Source of the DNA: Bugulina stolonifera
Lineage: Eukaryota; Bryozoa; Gymnolaemata; Cheilostomatida; Bugulidae
Assembly (NCBI GenBank): GCA_935421135.1
Contig: OW285190.1
Span: 11,418,501-11,482,500 of the forward strand
Direction: 5' to 3'
Length of the DNA stretch: 64,000 nt
Position 1 is the stretch's first letter. Each line of letters begins with the position of its first letter. Position numbers and translations under genes: made by a program. Positions 12,858 to 26,700 of this stretch are shown here, in pieces. The notes below the pieces were generated by a model. It was given only the letters and a program-made list of their open reading frames with translations. It ran no database searches and was not told the DNA's origin.

Positions 12858-15800
12858 CTAGGATTTAGCAAAGTCTACGAATGGAGTTTTGGGATAGTTA
12901 AACAGTATAATTTCATATTTATATATCTCTTTTAATATGTTCATGTGTTCTTCACTGATGTTTCTGTAGTAGTCTTGGTAGTTATTAGAAAATGAACCTT
13001 CTCCTGGTCTGAGGATTTGTTTGTGGAGGTCTTTGAAGTAATCAGATATACTCTCATCATAACCAGCATGTTTAGTGAGCATGTGTATTGCCTCTGTATC
13101 CATATTCTCCTGAGCTACTGCAATAAAAGAACACAAGTACGGCCCGTGAACACTTCAACTGGTAAACACAGAAAATCCATTTCAAGCTTGACCTTGTTGT
13201 TTACCTTTATATTCCTAACGTTCCAAAACACGGCCCTGGTTAAAGTTAAACGCTGTGCGATAATGAGTAACTCTATGTTTGGCTGATTGCCATGTTGTCT
13301 ATAGATTGATGTACATGTACATGTATGTAGTGATCGACTAGTAGCTCAGCGTTAACTGCACTGGGAATGTACATGTAGGTAGTATGACTAAGTAATTTGA
13401 ATAATAATTTTCTATTTTATAGATTTATTGTTGATTAGTATATTTCACTGTGCCTCTGATTTGAAAGTTCTTTGCACAGTGTTTCAGATTAGTTGTCTAC
13501 ATCTGATAAAAATAGTCCATGCTTGTTATATCCAGATGAATGTAGCCTATACACACTCGTTGTATATTCACTTACAAATATAATCGTAAGTTATCTGCTC
13601 TTTACCACAGAGATGACATCTGTCTATCGCAGGCATCCAATGATAGTTCGGAGGTTGTTTTAGCTTATAGAGCTTCACCACACAGTCTCGGATAAACTCG
13701 CTATATGAATACAATATTTAAATAAATACAAATGCCAATACAAAAGTTCTGCTTTAGCGTGTAACACTGATTGGTGGGGAACAGCACATGCAACCTTCTC
13801 ATTCAAAGAAAACTATTGAACTCACAGCAGGAGAAAGTCATAATTTAGTGTAAGACCAATTACACCATGGATTGGTATCCTGCTAAGCTTTTCTTACCTA
13901 AATGGAGGCAGTGTCGGCCATGTTTTACCATTACAAAATCTGCTCATGAATCCACTTCTCAGCGGTTCCTCGAGAGTAAATCTATCATGCCAGCAGCTGA
14001 CCAATCTGTGCCACGGGTTTCTTGTGACGGTGAAGCTCTGATAAATATTTATGCTGCTTTGGTTATACAAACTTTTGTAAGCGAAAAGGTATTCCATATT
14101 TCAACTCGTTGCTAATTAAATGGTGCTGACTTCCTATTGGTTATGCATAGCATGTTGTTATTGTGCAGCAAAGTTTATGCTGATTGACTCCAATATAGCC
14201 ACCATAAACAACAAAACCAAGCCTAACAAAATGAATAGTTGATCATCAGATTGAAAGTGGGAAATTTGAAGCAAAACAAATATAAAAGCATCTCTTTGTT
14301 GTTTTACATAAATGACGTGTTGTATAACAATTTACCACTTTCTTGCTTGGAGGACTCTTTGGCACATACTTTTTATCTTTCTTTTCTCTAAGAAAAAGTA
14401 CTTTCCAGAACGTGTATCCAGCCTTATATGTAGAACAGTACATTAATGACCTTGTGTTCCATATTTCACCTTTGTACATGCCAGCTCTTGGAGGAGCTTG
14501 ATAGCCAGGTAGTTTACTACATCTGTAATATTAAACTTTGTAGTTGAAACAGATGTGGATGTACATGCACAATTTCAAACTTAATATTGAGTATCCAGGG
14601 AACAAACTGACCAGCAAGACAAGGTTTCAGCCAACAATTTTGTTGTAGGGAACACAACTCCATATTGCATTAACAGTTTGGCCCAAAAACATTGTAATTA
14701 CATATAAAGCTAGCCAGTGGCACATTTATTCTCGAGCTTTGAGAAGAATATTGCTCAATATAATTCATGGCTTTGCAGAGTGACAGGTGACTCAAAACTA
14801 TATTGTCCAATTATTTGCAAAAATGGGATGACAACTCCTGAATACATCTATGTAACTGCATGCTGTCAGGATAATATGCCATATATACCATAATGAGGTC
14901 TACAGATCTTTAGTCGATTTACAACTCTAATTCATGCATACACGCAGAACAAAACTATACATGTTGTGTATTACAGACTTTTGAAATCTGTCCTATTCGA
15001 ATAATTTGAGTTTTAGTTACTGCAGATAAAGAAAAGCAGCTACAAAATGCGAATTCTAACAGCGGGCCACTTTGTGTGACCGCCACATATGTGCTAGCAA
15101 ATTATTTTGTTCCACTATGCTGAAAACGTTTCTTCATACCCAGTTCTCCAATGTTGTATGTAAAATGGCACCAAATTATTTTAGAATTATCCACTCCTGA
15201 CCATCAGAATATTAAGGGAGGTAAAAACTTTCTGATTTGAATGTGTGCTTCAAATAAGAAAGGGGTAGATAATTCTAGTTTCTTACTGTATACCATGCAG
15301 CACAATTCACTTGTGTTATGTAATATATACAAAATCACAAGCATAGGAATAGAATCATAAGCGTAGTAACACAAGTTTATAAGTACGATCACAGTAGTAC
15401 AAGCACCAGCATAGTAATATACGATGTAAGTAGCTTAGAACAAGCATATGACCTACAAGATTATTGTATATACTGCTGTTTCTGCTTTTGGTGTTTTAAA
15501 GTTTCTAGGCTTAGCTACCTAACCCTATGCTTTTCTAACACTTTAAGCTAGTAGTTATCAGGTCTGAAAGTATCATAATATAATCTACAGTATTACAAGT
15601 GTCGTAATACAGTACACAAACAGCCTATACAGCATATTGGCCAATACACTGACTAGTGCTTGAGCAATTACAATAATAATCCCATGTCTAGGCACACTCA
15701 TGCTTTGAATATAATCTACAGAAATTCTAACAAGTTGTACATGTACGTAGCTATAGTATCGTAGAATTGTATTTTATTGATTCTGTTTCACCTAGTGGAA

Positions 15801-17189
15801 AACTGTTTAGCAGGATCATGCTATTTGAAAAGTCAATCTAATTTAATGCATTTAATACTTCATATAAACCTAGGTTACAGTATCTGAATTAATCTCCCTG
15901 TTAACGATGATTAATACAACGCTAAACACACATTGGCGGGTGTACAAGTATTCACATTGCATAACAGGATTATGAATCTAACGTTCCGTTGCAAGGAGGC
16001 CCACAACAGGCTGAACAGGGAACATGTAAAACTATTATTTTGTTCTACAAAAAATGTATAAATCAGGTTGCAAACTGCAGTTAGGGATGGGATTTTTGCA
16101 ATGTAGCAAACTATGATAGCACCTAAAAATCTTCTTATAATTAAGTGTGACCACGAATGGTGAGTCCAATTAAACTAAATTTGAAGAGATGGAGACAATG
16201 AAGCATAACAGCTCTAGAGTGTCAGAAGAAAGTTTATATTTGACAACCCCAATTATATGGCCTTAATATGCAACATACATGCAATGTAAATATGTGCATA
16301 GATTATCCAACACAAATGAATATTATGCCACATACACATGGCCTATTAGGGTTCATTGTTAACTATCTGTTGACATGCAAAAAGAAAAGAAAACGTATTT
16401 AAACACACTGGTTTCCGCTCTTCCGTCCCCTCCCCCATAGCCAGTAAAACCTGACAACTATTCAATCTGATCATTGAGTATATGCTTTATGGAAAATGTG
16501 GAAATAGCACCACCATCACCAAACCTACTGAACAAGGCAATTCTACGGCATATATCTCACTCACGTTAGGTGGTAACTAACAATCCTTACCTCTTGAGTA
16601 TATCTTCCCTCCTTTTGCTCAACATAGCCTCAATTTCTTCCGAACTATTACCAATATTATACCAGTCTGGTACCCAGTGTTCCAAGTCTCTCTTCTCACT
16701 GTGTGACCCACTTATATTATTATGTCTTTCTCCGATTCTACCATTGTTCTGGAGACTGATACCAGAAGAGCGGTTGGTCTGGAGACTGACACCAGAAGAG
16801 TGGTTGGTCTGCTTCATAACATTCAAGTCTCTACTTTGTGATTCGTTGATTTTACCAACACTCAACACAACTGAAGATTTCGCTAGAGATTTGATCGTTT
16901 GGTTTACAGGTTTTAACGTAGCATTCGCTACATTGACAGCTGCATGATTTACATCACTAGATACTGTGTTAATACCACGTGCCTCTTCAAAAGCATTATG
17001 ATAAATCCTACTGTTTCCTAAGTTGGAGTGTGATGATTCCTTAACTGACGACAACTTTAGAAACTGTGCGATGCTTTGCTTGCCATCATTACCTGTCTCT
17101 ATTTGTAGGATACTTTTATAGTAAATTACAAAATATATCAGGAGAAACGGCAGGAAAGCAGCTGTTAACTTTGTTACACTAACATTCAT
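12858..17189 (-). CDS. Carbohydrate sulfotransferase, Sulfotransfer_2 family (paralog C, long stem)
   Basis: Five exons on the minus strand: 17189-16591, 14522-14336, 14037-13898, 13700-13576 and 13117-12858, with phases 2, 0, 2 and 1, giving 436 residues. The membrane anchor is at about residues 8-27. The stem is about 75-85 residues longer than in the other copies and contains a tandem 11-residue repeat around SSGVSLQ and SSGISLQ, encoded by a 33-bp direct duplication near 16750-16812. The catalytic domain has STYKAGYTFWK (230-240) and RNPWHRLVS (268-276), then DRCHLCGKEQ...YDYI. Exon 3 is 6 bp longer than in the paralogs, in frame. The last residues are DFAKS instead of DFDKA. The expected role is a Golgi PAPS-dependent glycan sulfotransferase. 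It is the most upstream member of the array. Confidence 0.9.
16538..16580. repeat. 43-bp direct repeat, copy 1 (intron side of exon 1, paralog C)
   Basis: Starts CAATTCTACGGCATATATCT and ends GGTGGTAACTAA, lying just beyond the exon 1 donor. An almost identical copy lies at 17426-17468, so the pair brackets the first exon and about 240 bp of upstream sequence. Confidence 0.8.
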
Positions 17190-17314
17190 GTCTGAGTAGA
17201 TAGAATCAATGAAGTTTATTAAACTGTTGCATTGATAACCATAGAACTATTCAAATTTCAATAGGACTGTAGTAGTAGATTGCTACAAGTAGATAGATAT
17301 AGCCTACTAACTGC

Positions 17315-17360
17315 TGCTGCTGCCGCTGCTGCTGCTACTGTCTGCTGTTGCTGTTGTCTG
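17315..17360. repeat. CTG-rich trinucleotide tract
   Basis: An imperfect CTG/CCG/CTA run followed by CTGTTG repeats, upstream of the start of sulfotransferase C. It is noncoding in the model given here. Confidence 0.8.
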
Positions 17361-17425
17361 CTTCAATACCTATTGAGATATATCCTTTAAACCGTATGAC
17401 ATAAATCCTTCGATAGTTCTCCTCA

Positions 17426-17468
17426 CAATTTTACGGCATTTATCTCACTCACGTTAGGTGGTAATTAA
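17426..17468. repeat. 43-bp direct repeat, copy 2 (upstream of paralog C)
   Basis: Matches 16538-16580 with about four substitutions over 43 bp. It sits about 240 bp upstream of the start codon of paralog C, in the presumed promoter or 5' UTR. Confidence 0.8.
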
Positions 17469-20004
17469 ACAAAAAACTGCTGCTTTAATTTGATATTCTC
17501 CATTTACATGTACATGTATAATATACCAGTGGAGATTGTCTGTAACTTTTTAACTAATGTTATAGTTAAGTACTGATGATAGCATACCTAGTAATAGCGA
17601 CCTATTCTGCTTTTTCGATCAATCTTATGTATGTATTCAGTGTACGTTTTGAAACAAACCATATTCATTTGCTATTCTTTGTTATTGTGTTACCTTACAA
17701 TCACATCAGTCATACGTTTAGTGTGTTTGATCACTGGTCCGCTCATTTTGAAATGTGTTGATTCTCCAATTTCAAGTTGGTCTTATTTCAATGCTATATA
17801 TCAGCCAATAGCAGGTCTCTTGCTACAATGAGATGATTGTGTGGATACCCATAATTACTTGTTTTTACAGTCTAAATAATCATTTCATAGTAAGCTCGTA
17901 TACATGTATTTTTCTGAACTCATAACCACACAATTATAGCCATAATATTATATACTGTGTAAAAACTGCAAAACTTGGATATAATTGATCGTCATGCTAG
18001 ATGCAAATGCAATACATTTGATAGACACTCGGTTGATTCAGAAATTTTAATTAGTTGTGCAATGCTCACCCTACTCACAAAACGTTCATTCATCCTGGAG
18101 ATGATGAAGTGGGTCCTATATGCCATGTGGGCATAACTTTGGATCTTGAATGTCCGCTAATAGTTGTCTTCTCCTAAACAGGAAATATCCAAAAGATATC
18201 CGAGGTATGTGAAGCATCAAAATGCATTGTATTACTAATAATGGATTGGCCACTCAGTGTTCATCTATTTATTAGGAGTTATGTTCACCTTGAGAATATC
18301 AACAATGATAAAGGAATACTAGAGGTGAAGCTCATCCAGGAAATTCCAATTCAGCAAATAGACTAAAAGGTTTCAACTTCTTAAGTATTAATCTGGTAGT
18401 TTTCAACTATTCAGTTGGTAATCCAGCCAAAAATATTGTTCATTATAAGCACAAAATGCTAATAAAGGCAACATATATGTAATGCTAATTTCCGTCATCT
18501 ATAAAATTAAAACTTTCATCCATTTTGCAACTAGCCAAATAAATAATGATAAGTCATAAGTGGGCTCATGATTACTAGTATTGTTGATGAACTTCTTAAT
18601 GTAAGCCCCTATGTTCCAGATCTCTTCGTTTGGAGCTCAGTAAAATCAGTTACTAGATAATGGACCGATTTAAGAGCTTTACTACCGTGGTTACCCGATT
18701 TTTCTCAACAGTGCCTGATGTGACATCTCTTATTTCCATTCTTCTCGTAAGTAGTAGACGTGTATCATACACAAATAAAGATTCTGGATTTTGACCCAAA
18801 TTTTAGGTTCTTTTAAATGTATAAAAATTTCTGCAATGCTCTGACAACACATCAGCTTGCAACTATAGCGTTGGACGCTAACCACAATGACTGTAAGCGG
18901 CTGTAGTCTACACTGAATGTGATAATATGTGGCATTAATGCAACTAGTTTCAATAGGCCAGTTATTCAGCAACATAATAGTGCAATGTATAATGTAGTAT
19001 CAAAATAACATTATTAATTTAAGTAGTTTGGGGATTGAACTGGGATAATCTCTGTGCTACCAAGTATTATGTTCATGTACTGGTACCAGTGCATCTTAAC
19101 AACATTATGGTTCTCTGTGTTGGGGTGTCAAATGCATGAAAATTGCACAGAACCTGAAGCATTGGGACTTCAAGAAAGATTTCACTAATGCACAAATACT
19201 TAATGTAACAAAAAATTTTAAAATTATACCATCATTTGTATGTACAAAGCAACAGAGGATGAGGATATTACATGTATTTTCACAGACAAACCGTACCTTA
19301 AAATACAGTATAAGAGTATGATTTTCAATCAATTGCAGTTTTATTATTAATTGAATAGAAAATGAGAATACTTGTTTAAATGAACATGTATATCTTTATC
19401 TGCTCATTCTCAAGAATCAAGACGTAGGCTATTTGTCAGCACGATTTTCTTCAGTTAGTAAAAGATCGATGCATAAGAAAATATAAACAATAAAAATGTA
19501 AATTATATTTGATTTAACCTTTTTTTGCAAAATCTAAAAGTACTAATACAATCCTGTGCACATAATGCATGTACCTCCTTATGTTAGTGACATACAGCAC
19601 TCTAATGAAGAAAATAATTTTTAAAGCATGGAAACCCAGATCTGTGTAGCATCTATGTTCATTGTACATGTGCACTCACAAAAGATGGACACGTTGACAC
19701 CCAATTTGCAGAGAAAATTTCATATAAGCCAGTGTACAGTCATGTATGTCCGGTACAGAGCAGCTCAACAATGTAATAGCACAAGGTATGATTAGTACAT
19801 AATATGTGTGTACATCTACTGCACTTGTAAATTTAATACAATGTACATGCCGCAATAATCTGTAGTACATGAAGCACATGTACATGTACATGTATATGTA
19901 CATGTACATGCCGCAATAATCTGTAGTACATTGTACATGAAGTACATGTACATGTACATTAAATAGTTGTAATTAAAACTAATTTGTTGTCGAAAGATAT
20001 TAAT
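17469..20004. other. Intergenic region between the sulfotransferase array and the Cys-rich genes
   Basis: No gene is supported. The region is AT-rich, with ACATGTAC-type palindromic runs at about 19855-19955, including a duplicated segment 'gccgcaataatctgtagtac' at about 19849 and 19909. A stretch near 19020-19070 read on the minus strand has a weak B-box-like GTTCAAT match, too poor to call a tRNA. Confidence 0.5.
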
Positions 20005-23000
20005 TTATCTGTTCTTTCTGATCCAGCGAATACATGCGGGACAAGTCAAAGGGCAGCCACGCATGGCTGCATATAGAGCCTGCTGACACTTTCTCCTGTT
20101 TCGCCATGGCCTAACGCATCTCCACTAAAACATAGAAATGTAACAGTATAACTATATGCTACTTGTCAAATGTGCATAGATTTAAAATAATGCATGTGCA
20201 TAAAGTATGGAGGCGCAGCAAATTCCTAAAGCTTCAAAATAGGTTTTACATTGGTTGCCTACTATTACTACTACCACTACTACTACTACTCCATGTCTTA
20301 TATGCATGTACTATTAACAAACGTTGTGATGAAGATACAGCACCAAACCAACTAATAGATTGAGGACAATGATATACATGTACATACTATCACATGTAAA
20401 TATTGCCCACATATTACATTATGTCGTATATGTATGACAATTATGAACTACGATTGTCACTGAAATTTCTTAGCATATTAGAAGTTGTCTTCTCTCTATT
20501 CATAGCCACCCTGTTCACTAACCACACAGACAACTTGGATGTACAAGATAATTAATGCTGCCGCAATATAATATTATAACATAATTATACACATATATTA
20601 CTTTTATTATACAGTCATGCAATTAATAGAGTTGTTATTAGCATACAGTTACAAACAGAACATTTCTTTAACAAGAGGTAAAAATGCTTATGTATAATGT
20701 TTATATAAATCAGAAAAGCAATAGGCAGATGTATACGCCATAAATTATTACCTTGGGGCAGTTTTGAGTCATTTTGGTAGTAGTAGCAGCTGTTGTAGTG
20801 GTATGTGCTGATGTGCTAGTTGCGGATTCGGTAGTCGAAACAACTGCAGATGATCTCCCTTCTTCTGTAGTAACTGCATCAGCGCAGGTAACACAGCTGG
20901 GGCAGTCCAATCCATTTGGGAATGTTGTAATCCTTCTTTTACAATATATTCCTGGCTCCACACACTGAACTCTAGAGCATCGCTACAATAAACCAAAAGA
21001 ATAAAATATATACAGTATAACACCTGCGAATTTAGGCATACATGTGGTGCTGTTATTTTGTATTTTCTTGAGCTGTAAACATGGAATTCGAAAAGACAAC
21101 TCCAGAGATTGTTAGTTTCGGCAGCAACCTTTATTAATATTATTATATCTGGTTAACTTCAGCATCATCATCATAAATTTTCCTCACCATGATGATGATT
21201 ATGGTAATTATTAGGCTATTGCATAATGCAGAAACCAATATCTTGTGAAGCTATCTCTTGGTTTGCCAGTATAGATACCATTATATCATTGTAATCCCAT
21301 CAGGCTGATATGAAGAAGGAGCAAACACACACTAAGGTGCCACAACTACAGATAAAATATTTGCAATTATATAACCTTCTTGGTTAATAACTCTGAAAAT
21401 ATTATCTTTGTGGTAGATATTAAATCTGATTTATAGGTCAAATTGCCACATCTCATAAACACATTGATGGCAAAGCTGATTTGCCTCTTACAGCAATAAT
21501 ACAAGTCCTCTACAAATGAGATATTTGAAAACAATACTGCCAGCATAATTTTGGATAGAGTAGTACTTTCGAATATCGATATAAACTACATGATTTTGTA
21601 TAAATGAAGCATTTTGTGTTTTACTTCGAAAGCAGTTTTCCAATGACCAGACATGGTTGTGACATGCGATTCGACGCACTAAATTATGCAACGCGGAGTT
21701 GTCCCTTGCTGTATTTTGGCAACGAGCAAAAGCAATAGAAAGCCATTTACATGTATTTTCAATCGGGTTCACTGTGAGGATGAAATTGTTAGCTCAGTAA
21801 TGCACAAGTTGCAATTAGAGCAGCTGTGTTCGCAAAAACGAGGCAATGTGTTCATACAAGAAATGGCTGCTTGTCAACAAAGCGGTGACCAGTTAACTCA
21901 CAAATTTTTAAACGTATCCTACAATTTCTCAACTGTTAATCTTTTGCAAACAAGACAGTTTTTTTATAGTACTGGGCGGTTTTAATTTACACAAGTTTAC
22001 AATATCATAATAGTTATGTTCTCTTGCACATGTACCTGTAATGTTAGAAAATTTAAGCTTACATTTGGTAAAACAATTTTCACTACTCAATAATTATTTT
22101 CTACCTTGTAAAAATAACCAATGTGCTTTAAAACATCACAAACAGTATAAAATAGGCAGTGTAGACTCAGCTAAGTCCTACTACAATACAACAAGACCTA
22201 AATGGAGTTCATAGGACATGTAGATAGCATTTGTATGTAAAATACCCGAATCAGTGCCAGCAAAATAGCAGTTATTGTTACTAATGTGCATGCATATTGG
22301 AATTTAGATACATTGTACATCAATAAATATGGGCAACTATGAAGAAAGAAGGGGAGATGAATCCTTATCTTACCTGCTCGTCTATGCATACTTCACATGC
22401 AGGGCATGCTGGTCCGTTAGGGAACTGTAGTTCTGTGTAACATCCAGGTCTTCTCGTTGGACACTCAACTTCTTGATTCTCACATCTCTTCAGTGAAAGA
22501 GTCAAAACAATAAATATATGATAATTACCAAGCACTGCATACATAGGTTATTTCAGTATACATGCCAAAGACATAATTATACAATATTTTGGATTGACCG
22601 CTAAAACTTCCAATAGTATGTGCATGAGTCATTACATGTACATGTGCAAGGAGGTAGTGAAAATATAAAATTGAAATAACTTCCAGTATGTTGGGTAAGA
22701 ATTGCTGTCATCCATACTTCTCATGAATCATTGCGGAGCCAGATGTAGGGGGTCGATGTGATGTACTGTGATGTCATGTCATGTCATGTAATGTAATGTA
22801 ATGGAATGCGATGCGATGCGATGCGATGCGATGCGATGCGATGCGAATGTCACTGGTAATGGTAATGGTATTGGTAATGCTATTGGTAATGCTATTGGTA
22901 ATGCTATTGGTAATGTTACTGGTATTGGTAAATAACAATCATATTCTGTACTCACATGGGTTGTTGGTAATTGTGTGGTGACCCTGATGAGAGTCTTTGA

Positions 23001-23701
23001 ACAGTAAGTACCTCGGCAAGGCTGTCAAAACAAAGTACACACGTACATTGTATATCTACATGTACATGTACACAATATTATAGTGTACTCGTACAATATG
23101 AATATTGCATTACAACATCAACACAGCACGATACTTATTATTCTATATTATATACAGCTCGAATGAGTATGTTATATTTAATGTATGTTAGTACATACAA
23201 GTATTAATGAGTAAGACTAAAATTACCATAAACCAAAATACAATGATCTCCAAGATTTTGGCGGTGCACCGAGAGGGGTTCATAAGGACGGCTTTAGTCT
23301 ATCTTCCTAAACCACACTTATTTATTACAGTGTATAACCACATACATGTATATTTTCAATGGACCAAACAAGATCTACATACATGTACTGTGTATCTACA
23401 TGATGATATACGTATTTATACCCATATCTTCATGTGCCTACATGTAAATGTATGTCACTATAATTATACCATATAATAGATGGGTGTAATGTGTTCCATC
23501 TGAAGTAAAAGGGACATAGGAAATAAATAATATTTGTACATTGCAGTCTATAATTTCAGTGATCGAAAAAGTTTAATAGAGCAAAATCTAGAGTAGCCTA
23601 ATTGTTATGAACATACTTACAGTGACCCTGTTAAAAGTTGCTGCCGATGAGTATAGCACACATACAGCTAAGCTGAAATATAGAGACAGTATTATATTCA
23701 T
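20005..23701 (-). CDS. Secreted Cys-rich CPxCxxC-repeat protein (paralog D)
   Basis: Five exons on the minus strand: 23701-23621, 23021-22956, 22487-22374, 20982-20752 and 20124-20005, all introns phase 0, giving 203 residues. Exon 1 encodes a signal peptide (cleavage likely near residue 21). Exon 2 gives a partial unit PCRGTYC. Exons 3 and 4 each give a full unit, C-x4-6-C-x6-C-x11-12-C-P-x-C-x2-C (C51-C83 and C89-C120), with a shared FPNG turn before CPxC. A Ser/Thr-rich, mucin-like stretch (about 125-158) follows. Exon 5 gives a degenerate last unit, CPLTCPAC, and a basic tail. I do not recognise the family. The cysteine density suggests a disulfide-rich extracellular module, loosely reminiscent of antistasin or VWC-like folds, but that is not a homology claim. 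It is a tandem paralog of the gene at 27801-31050. Confidence 0.8.
21025..21240. other. About 215-bp segment present in intron 4 of D but absent from E
   Basis: Intron sequence on both sides matches the homologous intron of the paralog (20983-21008 against 27972-27997, and 21240-21277 against 28012-28049), but this piece has no counterpart there. It contains 'aaaagacaactcc', resembling the core of the dispersed fold-back family, and a CATCATCAT/ATGATGATG inverted pair. An insertion in D or a deletion in E would explain it. Confidence 0.55.
22755..22932. repeat. ATGCG pentamer array followed by GGTAATG/GGTATT repeats
   Basis: In intron 2 of paralog D. Runs of TCATG and TAATG pass into (ATGCG)n at about 22806-22846, followed by repeats of TTGGTAATGCTA. 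The pentamer read on the other strand is CGCAT, the same unit as in the large satellite at 55976-56700. Confidence 0.85.
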
Positions 23702-26700
23702 ATCTAGTGTAGTGATGTGAACCAGTGCATAACCCTGTGCCACATCCGTTAATGAATAAATGAAGTTATGATCCCAGTTTATATCTACTAAAATAATGTC
23801 AACAAGGTGAAATCAAATCAATCACATATTTGACTTCTGCATGACACATGCGACTTTCCTGCAGTTTATTTAATAGTGTTTGATGGCTGGCTTGTGTACC
23901 GCCCTCAAATTCTGAAAAATAAGTTTATAGACTGCAGCTACAATATCATCATTATAGAATTATCAATTTAGTAGTAAGTGCTAACTGTTGACTGGTACAA
24001 CTATTTTATACTCACACTAAATCATTTTGGTTGCCATGGTGACTGGCCATTCAACGGATTAGTACCATGAATAGACCTAAAGAGAGTTTGTTCTTTTTAA
24101 ATATAAGGTACAGTAGGAGAGTTATTCATTGGTACTAAATTAGTATCACAAGGGGCCCAATAGGTCCAATAGGCCCAATGAAGGTTGGTCCTTTTTACAT
24201 CTACATGTAGGACATTGTAAAAGAGTCATCCATTGGCCCTTTACTGTGTTCTCCAATGCAGGGTCATTTATTGACATGGTTTACTTGCAGCAGCCACAGC
24301 CAAACAGAGCTTCTATATAGCCTATCTATAACCACAACTTTGCAGTCATAAAAAGTATCATGGAAATGTATATGTATACAAGAAACCAAAGACAGTGCAT
24401 GAAGGCTGCCAAAGCACATAACGTGATCTTTTTGTATTACATCTCTTTATCTTATGACTATGCCATCTTCAGACAACCAGTTAGTACATGTATGCCGTAT
24501 GTTGTCCAATTATATAAAGATTTGAAGTAATACACCTGGAATGCAAGCCACCCCCTCTCCCCCCCCCAAAAGGAAGGTCATGGCGTGCTAAGTTGATGGT
24601 TCTCAAGCTATTTTATCAGCTGGGCAGAATTTCCTAGTGAATCAAATGTTTGTTTACTCTAGTGGCTAAATATACATCGACATGTAGTTCAGTATGTATA
24701 AACTTTGCTCATACATGTAGATATTGATATAATATAAACATGTGTTTGTATTCTATCTATGATTTTGCAGTTCATGGGTTGTGTAATTCATTTTATTGCA
24801 TATAAATTACTCATGGGCATGAGTCAATTATTGTGTGCTTTACGCTGTCACTATACTACATACTATTTAAATTAAATACAATCAGATGTTAAAATATGCA
24901 AATAAATACCAGCACTATAATTATTACAGTACACTAGCAGTGACATCATCACAGTAAGAGTGGTTTGTTTACTTCAGTGTATCATTTCCTGTCTAGTAAT
25001 GCGTGCACATGTGATGATAACAGGACTATAGTTTTAAAGGGAGATTGCACTGATACAAGTTTTTTGTTGCGTAAAATGAATAAGATCAGCATAGGCAAGG
25101 GGTTTAAAGGGGGGGGGGGGACGGGATGGGGTAGACCTTGGGCTTACTCTTTGTGATTGGCATTATGCAATTATAGTGTCCCACTAATAAATTTGCATTG
25201 TACATTATATTTTCATGTGATGTACAATATTTTCTATATGTACATAATTGCAAATTCATGTAGGCCGACAATGTATATTATAGGAGAATCATAAAATATA
25301 TAAATTATGTGTTAGAGTTATACTGTGTTAAAAACACTGTAAATTTACTATACAGCCAGCATTTTAAACATATTCTATTAATACAACAAGTTACCCATCG
25401 AGTTTAATTGTGTTGTACCAGTAAAATACTTGTGTTATCATATTCTACTGTACATAATAACTGTGAAATGATAGTGACATTTTCCTCTAGCTGTGAATGT
25501 AGTATGATAATTCTACTTTAAATAATGGTGGTGTTACAGATTTAACGCTCTGAACTGAGTAGAAATATCGTTGACAATAAAATTGTACTTGATTATCTAA
25601 TTAAAAACTTCCTGCGACTTTAATTGTTGGGTGAAAATATAATAGTGCAAAACGACAGGTCAATTATATAAATATGCAAAACTACAATTATATGAAACAA
25701 GATTGGGGAACAGTTAATAAACGTATGAAGCTACAATGTAGTATTAGTCTTTAGCACCATTGGTCGACTCGCTATGTTACTTCTAAGAAGATAGAACATT
25801 GTTACAGTATACTGGTGAGAGAGCTACATTCAAGCAACCTCAAGCACCGGTTGAGGTGCATGTAGTTCAGAGAATATACATGTAGCTAAGTGCAGACACA
25901 TGAGGAACTTATCAGTGAACATGTAGGCTACAAGCACTTGTACAGTCATATAATTGCACTTTTTTTTGTAAAGATACGTGTCCAATTATATACCTTTAAT
26001 GTACGGTGTAAATTCAAAGACTGACTTCTCTTTATATTGTTAATGTCATGGGAGGAGAAGACAACATTGATTATGTGAAATATATATTCACATATAAATC
26101 CATTATTTTGAATGCCTTTTATAATGTGTACATATAATCAAGTGTGTCGAACAAAACACCATCTTTAAATTGATAGAAGAGAAGGTACATGTAGTTGCTA
26201 ATTCTAACAAATAGACAATCACTCAGTGTATACGCTGGTACAGTCATTTACATTCTCTGTTAACAGATCACACCAGTGGGCTCCACTGGGCCTGATATAT
26301 ACAAGAAAACACAAATGGTTGTGTAGATTTTGATAAAATTTAATGGGATATATAATACATGATGCATAATAAATATTCCAATGTGTAAAAGCTGTAATAA
26401 TTCATTACGATATCAGAAAAAAGAGACAATTAAATATATAATTATTGCCAACTGTATTTAAATCTAGAAAATAGCTGTCTAAATCATATGAATTATGGCT
26501 CGGCTATACGATTGCAAATCACAACGGAAGTTTTTGGATTATGGCAAAATCCTGATATGGTGTTGAGTGGTTGCATGCTTATCTTTGGCAAAAGTGATGA
26601 AATTCCACACATTAACCTTGACATTTGGTTACTATGAAATTCTAGCTTTAGCTACGCCTACAAGATTGTCGAATAATTTTGGTTCGAGTGAAGTATTAAA

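Noticed and set aside
16570..16947. Open frame of 125 codons on the plus strand
   Set aside because: It is the antisense shadow of exon 1 of sulfotransferase C; the same happens at 10809-11189 and 6307-6681 opposite the other first exons.
20769..21023. Overlapping ORFs in other frames, including a Val-rich plus-strand one
   Set aside because: Shadows of exon 4 of the Cys-rich gene D, whose frame has the conserved cysteines and matches paralog E.
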